DNA of 7,562 nt from Firm-04 sp045591925 (GTDB taxonomy: Bacteria; Bacillota; Clostridia; Oscillospirales; Ruminococcaceae). Below the pieces are notes generated by a model. The model was not told the DNA's origin and ran no database searches. It saw only the letters and a list, made by a program, of their open reading frames with translations. The translations under genes were made by a program, and so were the position numbers. The DNA lies in NCBI GenBank assembly GCA_045591925.1, contig JAZNTW010000102.1, positions 1 to 7,562 on the forward strand, read 5' to 3'. Numbering within the stretch: position 1 is the stretch's first letter; every line of letters begins with the position of its first letter. This document shows positions 1 to 5,929 of the stretch, in pieces.

Positions 1-45
1 GGGTCGAGGGGCAAAGCCCCCGGCGCACTCCGCAGAGTGCGAAAC
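1..45 (+). repeat. End-cap of a hairpin-rich repeat element (truncated by window edge)
   Basis: The window opens with GGGTCGAGGGG followed by two small hairpins: GGGGC (8-12) with GCCCC (16-20), and CGCACTC (24-30) with GAGTGCG (35-41). The same order (a GTCGAGGGG motif, then a G/C hairpin, then a CGC-rich hairpin, then a GAAA stretch) occurs at 790-835 and, inverted, at 6940-6985. I read this as the distal end of another copy whose body lies outside the window. Confidence 0.6.
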
Positions 46-76
46 ACTTTTAGCCTTGATAAGAGTTCGCGGGCTT

Positions 77-127
77 GGGTGCCTACGATAGAGGCACCCA
101 TTCTGAATCGCATCGCGGCAGCGATGC
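77..127. other. Two adjacent small hairpins, no gene
   Basis: GGGTGCCT (77-84) pairs perfectly with AGGCACCC (92-99) across a 7-base loop. GCATCGC (110-116) pairs with GCGATGC (121-127) across GGCA. Neither is followed by a U-run, so they do not look like ordinary intrinsic terminators. Positions 46-170 show no convincing coding sequence. The short open frame here runs into the repeats and shares its C-terminal peptide with an open frame in the second repeat copy, so it is a repeat artefact. Confidence 0.45.
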
Positions 128-170
128 TACTTTATAATAAAGGCAACACCGCGCAGAGTCCGCCTTACGG

Positions 171-390
171 CTTGGGGTTCTCCCCTCGCCCTGCACATCT
201 GCGCGGAGCACGAATGCGAGAGGGACAACCCAAGAAAGAGGGGAATCGTCGCTGCGCTCCGGTCTCCCCTCTCTCTTAGGTTTTCCCTCTCGCGCTCTCT
301 CTTTCCTGACTCTCTCCCCTCTGCTTAGTAGAATTATCTTTTACTGCGCAGCGGAGAGCAGTTTATTTCGCGGCTTTGCAATTAGGGGGA
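171..390 (+). repeat. 220-bp direct repeat, copy 1
   Basis: This copy aligns without gaps to 474-693, with about 17 differences by eye (roughly 92% identity) and a period of 303 bp. It includes the motifs GGGTTCTCCCCTCGCCCTGC, GGGACAACCCAAGAAAGAGG and GCTCCGGTCTCCCCTCT, which recur in inverted orientation at 7041-7380. An imperfect inverted repeat lies across its right half: 279-309 pairs with 398-426, so it could fold into a long hairpin. No reading frame is conserved as a plausible protein. Confidence 0.85.
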
Positions 391-473
391 AAGGGAATCA
401 GGAAAGGGGAGCGCGAGGGGAAAACCTTAAGGGGAAAGGGGGAATGCGAGTGCAACGAGTTTCCCCCTTGCCT

Positions 474-693
474 CTTAGGGTTCTCCCCTCGCCCTGCGTA
501 TCTACGCGGAGTACGAATGCGAAAGGGACAACCCAAGAAAGAGGGGAATCGTCGCTGTGCTCCGGTCTCCCCTCTCTCTTAGGTTTTCCCTCTCGCGCGC
601 TCTCTTTCCTGACTCTCTCCCCTCTGCTTAGTTAAATTTTCTTTTACTGCACAGCGGTGAGTAGTTTATTTCGCGAATTTGCATTTAGGGGGA
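474..693 (+). repeat. 220-bp direct repeat, copy 2
   Basis: This is the second copy of the 171-390 unit at a 303-bp period. Copy 1 is followed by a segment at about 391-426 that is complementary to its own interior. Copy 2 lacks that segment and passes directly from the shared TTAGGGGGA into a GAATACGAGTGCAGCGAG stretch. This copy therefore cannot form the long hairpin predicted for copy 1. Confidence 0.85.
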
Positions 694-730
694 ATACGAG
701 TGCAGCGAGTTTCCCCTTGCCTCTATGGGT

Positions 731-843
731 TCTCCCCTCTGCTGACTTATATTTTCTTTAGGGGAAAGTGGAATGCGAGTGCAGCACATCTGGGGGTCGA
801 GGGGGCGCAGCCCCTTCGTCGCGCGAAGCGCGAAATCAAATAT
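731..843 (+). repeat. Left arm of a 113/114-bp inverted repeat flanking the gene block
   Basis: From TCTCCCCTCTGCTGAC at 731 to AAATCAAATAT at 843, this stretch is the reverse complement of 6934-7047 apart from two substitutions and one single-base gap. It contains the end-cap: GGGGGTCGAGGGGGC, GGGGC..GCCCC around 801-814, and GCGCG..CGCGC around 820-832. The match ends sharply at 843/6934, where both sides become AT-rich and unrelated. The arm is the inner edge of a larger repeat block that fills 171-843. Confidence 0.9.
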
Positions 844-849
844 AAATAC

Positions 850-882
850 AAAAAAAACAAGGACACTGCACTTGCAATGTCC
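850..882 (-). terminator. Intrinsic terminator of the LytTR regulator gene
   Basis: Read on the minus strand, GGACATTGC (882-874) pairs with GCAGTGTCC (869-861) through nine pairs including one G-U, around a 4-base loop. It is followed by TTGTTTTTTTT (860-850). It lies 37 bases past the stop codon of the leftward regulator gene and just before the repeat arm, so transcription is insulated from the repeat block. Confidence 0.85.
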
Positions 883-918
883 CCTGTTTGTATAACACCA
901 GCTCTGTGCGGTCTTGCC

Positions 919-1617
919 TTAAAACTGCGCGAGGCGGGTGAAGACTGCCTGCTGTCTGCCGCGGCTAATATGCAGGACATGATCACCGGTCAGGCGCACC
1001 TCCCTCGGCGTCGCCGCAATAATATGCTGAATATTCGCATACTCGCCGCGCGACACACAAAGAAATTGCGCCTCACACCCCGATATCAGCTCCGAAATCT
1101 TCCCGTATACCGAAAAACAAGCGTCCCTTGCGTGCATCTCAACCTTCTTCCCGTAGGTCTTCAGATACAACAGCTCGCTTACGCGGATTTTTCGCTGCGT
1201 ATTCTCCAGCGTGTACGTCATAAAGCTGTTTCCTGCTGCGGAATCGTTCAAAAATACATTCAAACACGCGCAAAATCGTTCAAATGCGACCGGCTTCACC
1301 AGATAATCCAGCGGCCGAAGCGGAAACAGCCGAACCGCATATTCCGTTGTCGATGAGATGAATACAAGCTGTACCGTATGGTTCCGCAGCTCGTTCCGGA
1401 TTCGTTTGCCAAGCTCAATTCCGCACATCGCTGCCATCTCAATCTCCAGAAATAACAGGTCATATGTCGCCCCGGCTTGCATATTTCGATAAATTGCCTC
1501 GCAGGACGCGTAAAATTCTACCGAAAAATCATGGTCATATGCAAACTGAAATCGTTCGCAATACTCTTTCATTGCTTGGTGCAGTGTTACGTCTTGAATC
1601 ACTACCGCGATGTTCAT
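919..1617 (-). CDS. LytTR-family response regulator with degenerate (Asp-less) receiver
   Basis: The 232-residue protein has the layout and length of LytR/AlgR-type response regulators: a CheY-like receiver (about 1-125) and a C-terminal LytTR DNA-binding domain (about 132-232). The receiver is recognisable from YDLLFLEIEMAAMCGIELGK (52-71) and DYLVKPV (104-110, Lys108 kept). The DNA-binding domain shows YLKTYGKKVEM (151-161), a V-S-R-G-E-Y-A-N-I segment (188-196) and HISRGRQQ (216-223). In this family the phospho-acceptor is Asp in the sequence FLDIEM. Here codon 58 is GAG (Glu). The usual acidic pair after strand 1 is Ile7-Gln8, with only Asp9 left. Phosphorylation-dependent switching is therefore unlikely, and Glu58 might mimic the active state (inference). 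No histidine kinase gene is visible. AGGAG at 1631-1627 lies nine bases from the ATG. The gene diverges from the exported-protein pair, which it may control. Confidence 0.9.
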   Translation of the reverse strand: MNIAVVIQDVTLHQAMKEYCERFQFAYDHDFSVEFYASCEAIYRNMQAGATYDLLFLEIEMAAMCGIELGKRIRNELRNHTVQLVFISSTTEYAVRLFPLRPLDYLVKPVAFERFCACLNVFLNDSAAGNSFMTYTLENTQRKIRVSELLYLKTYGKKVEMHARDACFSVYGKISELISGCEAQFLCVSRGEYANIQHIIAATPREVRLTGDHVLHISRGRQQAVFTRLAQF

Positions 1618-1775
1618 TCAAATGTTCTCCTATATTGTGTCGTTACCGAATTTGCTGTTGGTCTTATTCTGTAAAAAAATGCCGATTGTTTCGTTATATC
1701 TTTTTAATTTTATAGTTTTGTTTTGTTGTATTTTCAGATGTCCTATCTATTTCTATACACCTTATTATGACACTT

Positions 1776-1804
1776 ATTATAGCACATTTTCGCTATAATG
1801 TCAA
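1776..1804 (-). promoter_or_regulatory. Consensus sigma-A promoter for the LytTR regulator
   Basis: On the minus strand, TTGACA (1804-1799) is separated by exactly 17 bases from TATAAT (1781-1776). The -10 is also extended (TGC immediately upstream). This matches the sigma-70/sigma-A consensus at both hexamers. It implies a start near 1769 and a leader of about 150 bases before the ATG at 1617. Confidence 0.85.
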
Positions 1805-2059
1805 TTCAAATTGTATTTATTGTCAAATCGACCGTATTTTTCCACAGCTTGTTTGTCCGATTTTTAGAAATTGATAATTTTTCAAGATTCTGTCACATTG
1901 TCACTGGTCTTGCCTAAAAATTTACATATTTACATTCAATTTTATGTTATATCATTGAAATATATACTGAAAGCCATTTTGTGCAATATGTCAAATCGGT
2001 GCAGCTTATACCCAAATCTCCGCAACTGATACCCATTTGCGTTCGCATTTGCATTTTTA

Positions 2060-2068
2060 TGGTATAAT
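2060..2068 (+). promoter_or_regulatory. Extended -10 promoter for the dockerin/protease pair
   Basis: TGGTATAAT (2060-2068) is a perfect extended -10 element. No good -35 sits at 17 bases; TTCGCA at 2042-2047 has 15-base spacing and TTGCGT at 2037-2042 has 20. A weak -35 with an extended -10 is a common arrangement for activator-dependent promoters. The implied start near 2075 gives a leader of about 90 bases. Confidence 0.65.
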
Positions 2069-2075
2069 AAATCCC

Positions 2076-2085
2076 GTTACGTAAC
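2076..2085. promoter_or_regulatory. Perfect 10-bp palindrome at the predicted transcription start
   Basis: GTTACGTAAC is a perfect palindrome starting eight bases after the -10 hexamer, so it overlaps the expected transcription start. This position suits a repressor operator. The palindrome is short enough to arise by chance, and no second copy is evident in the window. Confidence 0.3.
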
Positions 2086-2166
2086 AAGGTGGGACTACTG
2101 TTTCGCCGTAATTTTTTCCAAAATCGTTGAAGCAATATCGTCCCAATTTCAGGAGGAATGAACCAC

Positions 2167-3276
2167 ATGAAACGAAACCGTTCCCTGCTGATCGCCCTCA
2201 CAGTCTTCGGAGCCCTGACCTGCACCGTTTTACAGTGTTCTGCAAAAACTGCCGACCGCACTGCGTTGAATTCCATCGCCGCGACCGACAGCAACGCCGA
2301 AAATTACCCCACAATACTCTTTGTGGAAATTGTCAGCCAGCCTGCTCATCTCGCTGTCAAAGCCGATGGCACGCCGGATTTTTCCGGGCTTTTGTTCTCG
2401 GTTCACGCGCTGAACCAGAATAAGCAGGAATATGCAATCGTAACCGAGGCGACACTCGAAACAGTCAGGCAGCATCTTAGCGTAGAGATGTCCACCGAGC
2501 CGATGGACCCGGACGGCCTGATGTGTACGCTCACATTCTCTGCCAAAAATGCGCAAACGCAGCAAACGGTTTCCGAAACATTGAAAATTCCGTTTGCAGC
2601 TGCTCCGCAAAGCACAACAACAGTCACCACTAAGACGACATCTCTCTCAACTGCCACAACCTCTCGCACCACCTCGAACACTTCGGTTTCTGCCACACAA
2701 TCCTCGCAATCCACTTCGACATCTCCGAAAACCACCTCCGCAGGTGCGTCCGATGCGCCTTATCTGCTCGGCGACTGCAATGCGGATGGCAAGTGTTCTA
2801 CCGCGGACATGGTGCTGCTGACAAAATATCTCGTTTCGACCGAGAACAAGCTCCCTGCAAAGGAAGCTGCCGACCTCGATGGAAACCTGATATTGAATGC
2901 GATCGACCTGACATGGATGAAGCGCTTGCTGCTCGGTCAGCTTCAATTTCCGGTGAAGAATCCGCTGGTGATTGACAGCTTCTCCCCCACTGCCGCGACG
3001 CTGTCTGATGATTTTTCCGATTGGCATTTCCACATCGTCATCAAGCATCAATACAGTGTTCCGGAACGCGTCTGGTCAACAGACGACTTCAAGGGTATTG
3101 ACAATATCAAAGCTGTCACCATGTATGATGAGCAAGAACCATATCGACAGATTGCTGAGATTGCGTTGGAAGAACCGTCGAAAGAGAATGTACTCAAAAT
3201 GATTCAAAGCATTGAGCGCTTGCGTCTCAAGGAAATCAAAGAGATTCAGGTGATTCAGGACGCCTTTGGTGGCTGA
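2167..3276 (+). CDS. Secreted protein with Ig-like region, type I dockerin and C-terminal unknown domain
   Basis: An in-frame ATG at 2158 is only one base from the AGGAGG (2151-2156). The ATG at 2167 is ten bases from it and begins MKRNRSLLIALTVFGAL, a normal signal peptide, so I choose 2167 (369 residues). Numbered from there, residues about 48-145 resemble a bacterial Ig-like (Big_3-type) fold, weakly supported. Residues about 147-195 are a Ser/Thr-rich linker. Residues about 199-258 are a type I dockerin with two calcium loops: GDCNADGKCSTAD (202-214) and DLDGNLILNAID (236-247), each followed by a helix ending in a basic/Leu stretch. Cys in the first loop is unusual against the common Val. 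Unusually, about 110 residues follow the dockerin, including DDFKGIDNIKAVTMYDEQEP and a charged helix/strand tail. That domain is unrecognised. The gene is probably co-transcribed with the protease 53 bp downstream, and the dockerin would anchor the protein to a cell-surface or cellulosomal cohesin. Confidence 0.85.
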   Translation: MKRNRSLLIALTVFGALTCTVLQCSAKTADRTALNSIAATDSNAENYPTILFVEIVSQPAHLAVKADGTPDFSGLLFSVHALNQNKQEYAIVTEATLETVRQHLSVEMSTEPMDPDGLMCTLTFSAKNAQTQQTVSETLKIPFAAAPQSTTTVTTKTTSLSTATTSRTTSNTSVSATQSSQSTSTSPKTTSAGASDAPYLLGDCNADGKCSTADMVLLTKYLVSTENKLPAKEAADLDGNLILNAIDLTWMKRLLLGQLQFPVKNPLVIDSFSPTAATLSDDFSDWHFHIVIKHQYSVPERVWSTDDFKGIDNIKAVTMYDEQEPYRQIAEIALEEPSKENVLKMIQSIERLRLKEIKEIQVIQDAFGG

Positions 3277-3329
3277 ATCAACAACGAACCGACAACAAGC
3301 CAATCATATCGTATGGGAGAATTTTTACT

Positions 3330-5714
3330 ATGGGAAAGAAATTTTTGAAGGCATCTACCTTGATGGCAATGCCGACTCTCGCAGCGCTCCTCGTTATGCC
3401 GCTGATGAACGGCGTTTCGGCTTCCGCTGCTGATACCGCAGGAGATGTTCCTGCTTTTGAAACCAATCTTCAAGCAATGGGCGATGATTCCACCGAGCCT
3501 TATGTCGGTAATCCTGCCGAAAAACCGATGCTGTTCGCGATGGACAAGGCAGCAGGCCCGCTGCCGACCAGCATCGACCTCAGCACCAGCCCATTCTTCC
3601 CGCCAATCGGCAACCAGATGCAGGTTGGAAGCTGCTACGCATGGTCGAGTGCTTACTACCAGTACACCTTCCAAGCGAACCAGCTCAATAACATTGAGTC
3701 TACTAAGGAAACAGCTTATTCCCCTGCTTATATTTATAACTACCGCAGCAGCACCAGCTTCAGCGGCGGTACCTGCACAGACGCTTACGACTTTATGATG
3801 GAGCATGGCTGCCTCCGTATGGAAACGATGCCCTATCGTTCTACAAACGGTGCTTCTAATATCACCGAATCCAACTACGACACCAGCCTCTCTACCGACA
3901 CCGAGGCGATGATCGACGCACTTCAGACCAGAATCACCGGTCACGACGCTATCACCATCCCTGCTACCGGCACGGCAATTACCGCACCGGATGACGCCGA
4001 CCTCGACGAGGTCAAGGGTCTGCTCGTAGACGGCAAGCTGGTGAGCGTCCGTGTTCAGGGCTTCTCGCAGTGGAGATACGCAAACAGAAAGACCTTTAAC
4101 GAGGCAACCGGCACCGCTTCCAACTATGTAAACGAAAAGGGCAAGTCCGAAAGCGTTTGCTACCGTGCAATCGCAGGCTCCAGCGGTCACGCTGTGACCA
4201 TCGTTGGCTATGACGACAGCGTTTGGGTTGACATCAACAGCAACGGTACGCCTGACGATGGCGAATTCGGTGCATTCAAGGTTGCAAACTCTTGGGGTAC
4301 GACCTATCGAAACGACGGCTTCACCTGGGTTTCCTACGACGCACTGAACAAGGTCAGCTCCGTCGAGGGCAACTGGGAAGCAAATCTCAGCGGCAGCCGT
4401 ATCGGAATCTTTGACCGCGGCGTTTCCGTAAATGGAAAATATCAGGTCAACGGCTTCTATTTCATCGAGGTCGAAAACAAGGACGTTTACTATGTTGCAC
4501 AGGTTGACGTTGACACCACAGACGGCGTTGGTCTGAATGTCGCGCTCGGCAAAAATGAAAACGGCTCGAACAACTACAAGAGAACCGTTCTCAACAACTC
4601 CAGCTACACCCCCAGAGTTCCGTTCAATGGTACGCTGGCATTCGATTACGCAGACCTCTGCAACCCGATCGACGAATCCATCTCCGGAAAGAATTGGTCG
4701 GTTCAGCTCAGCACCAACTACAAAACTGCTGCTGCGCGCATCACCGATAACCTTTCCAACACCATCGCAGATCTGGGCGAAATGACCTCCAGATACGCAG
4801 AGGCACCGATCAGCCTCGTCATGGGCGACCTCAACTACGACGGCACGTTCACACAGGCTGACATCGACATCATGAACAGCGGCGAGGAGCTTTCCACGCT
4901 CCAGCAGTATCTCGCATCCGAGATGCCGGAGGCACCGGAAAATCCGGAGACTCCTGAGAATCCGGAAACCCCTGAGAATCCTGACACTCCTGTAAATCCG
5001 GAAACCCCTGAGAACCCGGAAACCCCTGAGAATCCGGAAACTCCTGAGAATCCTGATACTCCTGTAAATCCGGAAACTCCTGAGAATCCGGAAGCACCGG
5101 AAGCTCCTGAGAATCCGTCTACCCTGATTGCAACCGCTTCCGTTGTCACTGAGTGGAACGGCGGCAAGATCATGAACGTCACCGTTAAGAACACCGGTTC
5201 TACTCCGATCAATGGCTGGGCACTCACCTTCGATACCCTCGGCGGTGATATCGTCTCCATCTGGAATGCAAACCTGATGAGCGGTCACGTGATTCAGTGC
5301 GCTGACTACAACGCAATCATTCCGGCAGGCGGCGAGGTGACCTTCGGTTACCAGCTCGCAAATCCGAACGGCGCGCTTCCGGGCTTCGTTCATCTTCAGC
5401 AGACTGCTGCGGTCACCGACTGCGCAGTGCTCGTTGATATCGCAAGCGCTTGGGATGGCGGCTTCGTTGGCTACATCACCATCCAGAACAACTCCGATAC
5501 TGCTGTAAACGGCTTCGAGCTGACCTTCAAGACCGAAGGCTTCACCATTTCCGATCCGTGCGGCAGCACCATCGTAACAAACGCTGATGGCTCCTACACG
5601 CTGACCAGCTCTGCGACCATTGCAGCACACAGCAGCATTGCGATCCAGATCGTCGGCGCAGCCAATGGCACACCGCAGGTTCAGGTCGTTTCCATGACCA
5701 CTTCTGCACTGTAA
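3330..5714 (+). CDS. Secreted C1A (papain-family) cysteine protease with half-dockerin, Pro-rich linker and two CBM2-like modules
   Basis: This 794-residue exported protein starts with a signal peptide (cleavage likely after ASA, about residue 33). A papain-like domain spans about 80-345. Catalytic Cys102 lies in QVGSCYAWS, the oxyanion Gln96 is six residues before it, His287 is in GHAVTIVGYDD, and Asn320 is in ANSWGT. Only about 45 residues separate the signal peptide from the protease, so no classical inhibitory propeptide is present. Residues about 350-490 form an unassigned, probably beta-rich region. GDLNYDGTFTQAD (499-511) is a single dockerin-type calcium loop; a full dockerin has two. 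A Pro/Glu/Asn linker (532-597) follows. Residues about 599-690 match CBM2 features (EWNGG, VTVKNTGSTPINGW, IWNAN, GGEVTFGYQ). Residues about 697-790 look like a second, more diverged copy (AWDGGF, ITIQNNSDTAVNGF). GGAG at 3316-3319 supports the start. A role in protein turnover or processing on cellulose is inferred. Confidence 0.92.
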   Translation: MGKKFLKASTLMAMPTLAALLVMPLMNGVSASAADTAGDVPAFETNLQAMGDDSTEPYVGNPAEKPMLFAMDKAAGPLPTSIDLSTSPFFPPIGNQMQVGSCYAWSSAYYQYTFQANQLNNIESTKETAYSPAYIYNYRSSTSFSGGTCTDAYDFMMEHGCLRMETMPYRSTNGASNITESNYDTSLSTDTEAMIDALQTRITGHDAITIPATGTAITAPDDADLDEVKGLLVDGKLVSVRVQGFSQWRYANRKTFNEATGTASNYVNEKGKSESVCYRAIAGSSGHAVTIVGYDDSVWVDINSNGTPDDGEFGAFKVANSWGTTYRNDGFTWVSYDALNKVSSVEGNWEANLSGSRIGIFDRGVSVNGKYQVNGFYFIEVENKDVYYVAQVDVDTTDGVGLNVALGKNENGSNNYKRTVLNNSSYTPRVPFNGTLAFDYADLCNPIDESISGKNWSVQLSTNYKTAAARITDNLSNTIADLGEMTSRYAEAPISLVMGDLNYDGTFTQADIDIMNSGEELSTLQQYLASEMPEAPENPETPENPETPENPDTPVNPETPENPETPENPETPENPDTPVNPETPENPEAPEAPENPSTLIATASVVTEWNGGKIMNVTVKNTGSTPINGWALTFDTLGGDIVSIWNANLMSGHVIQCADYNAIIPAGGEVTFGYQLANPNGALPGFVHLQQTAAVTDCAVLVDIASAWDGGFVGYITIQNNSDTAVNGFELTFKTEGFTISDPCGSTIVTNADGSYTLTSSATIAAHSSIAIQIVGAANGTPQVQVVSMTTSAL
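4938..5081 (+). repeat. Exact 24-residue tandem duplication in the protease linker
   Basis: Residues 537-560 and 561-584 are the same 24-residue block, built from ENPETP hexamers with one DTPVNP variant. Each block is 72 bp (4938-5009 and 5010-5081). The DNA copies differ only at synonymous positions such as ACC/ACT and AAT/AAC. The hexamer itself is an 18-bp repeat, so linker length probably changes by slippage or unequal recombination. A shorter remnant, ENPEAPEAPENP, follows. Confidence 0.9.
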
Positions 5715-5721
5715 TCCCCCT

Positions 5722-5752
5722 TTGACCGCGCTGTTATGATGCAGACGGTCAA
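5722..5752 (+). other. Short stem-loop just after the protease stop
   Basis: TTGACCG (5722-5728) pairs perfectly with CGGTCAA (5746-5752), and an inner CTG/CAG can pair as well. It begins eight bases after the stop codon and is not followed by a U-run. It may stabilise the mRNA 3' end ahead of the true terminator. Confidence 0.4.
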
Positions 5753-5765
5753 CTCAGAATTGCAT

Positions 5766-5806
5766 AAGACGCTCTTGATGTGATGTCAGGAGCGTCTTTG
5801 CTTTTT
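5766..5806 (+). terminator. Intrinsic terminator of the dockerin/protease operon
   Basis: AAGACGCTCTTGA (5766-5778) pairs with TCAGGAGCGTCTT (5786-5798) over 13 bases including one G-U, with a 7-base loop, followed by TTGCTTTTTG. It is strong and correctly placed about 50 bases after the protease stop codon. It separates this operon from the AIM24 gene. Confidence 0.9.
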
Positions 5807-5848
5807 GTGACAATCATTTTCGTCACGCAAAAAAACCTCAAAAATCCC

Positions 5849-5877
5849 TTTACATTTCATAAAAAATGTTGTATAAT
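5849..5877 (+). promoter_or_regulatory. Sigma-A promoter for the AIM24-family gene
   Basis: TTTACA (5849-5854) and TATAAT (5872-5877) are separated by 17 bases. The -10 is perfect and the -35 has one mismatch. The expected start is near 5884, giving a leader of about 45 bases that ends in the AAGGAG ribosome binding site. Confidence 0.85.
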
Positions 5878-5929
5878 ATAGATGTTAGCTATGGTTAACA
5901 AAATTTCATGATACAAGGAGAACATAACC

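Larger units (their letters stand above)
1618..2157. other. AT-rich divergent intergenic region (540 bp)
   Basis: No coding sequence is supported. The region separates the leftward regulator from the rightward exported-protein genes and carries a promoter for each. A 10-bp direct repeat TGTCAAATCG occurs at 1821-1830 and 1989-1998 and could be an operator pair or chance. Its low GC contrasts strongly with the GC-rich repeat blocks. I could not identify a canonical pair of LytTR-binding half-sites by eye. Confidence 0.6.

Noticed and set aside
37..635. Small open frames in the left repeat block sharing the peptide LGFSPRPA...RCAPVSPLS
   Set aside because: The shared peptide simply mirrors the 220-bp DNA repeat; there is no ribosome binding site and several frames are open at once because the DNA is GC-rich.
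679..1356. A 225-codon plus-strand open frame
   Set aside because: It starts in the repeat, runs across the regulator's terminator and then lies antisense to the LytTR gene; it has no recognisable domain.
2158..2166. Upstream ATG (2158) as the start of the dockerin gene
   Set aside because: It is one base from the AGGAGG, too close for normal initiation; the ATG at 2167 has ten-base spacing and begins a cleaner signal peptide.
2218..2245. A lipoprotein cleavage site in the dockerin protein
   Set aside because: The candidate Cys is preceded by VLQ, which does not fit the lipobox preference for a small residue at -1; ordinary signal peptidase cleavage is more likely.
1947..2294. A 115-codon minus-strand open frame in the intergenic region
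   Set aside because: It overlaps the promoter and signal-peptide region of the dockerin gene, has no ribosome binding site I can see and no recognisable domain.
3255..5630. A 791-codon open frame on the minus strand, antisense to the protease gene
   Set aside because: It has no family motifs, its RILRSFRI-type repeats are the reverse reading of the Pro-rich linker, and it opposes a protein with intact catalytic motifs, signal peptide and ribosome binding site. Biased third-position use in the real gene explains the lack of stops.
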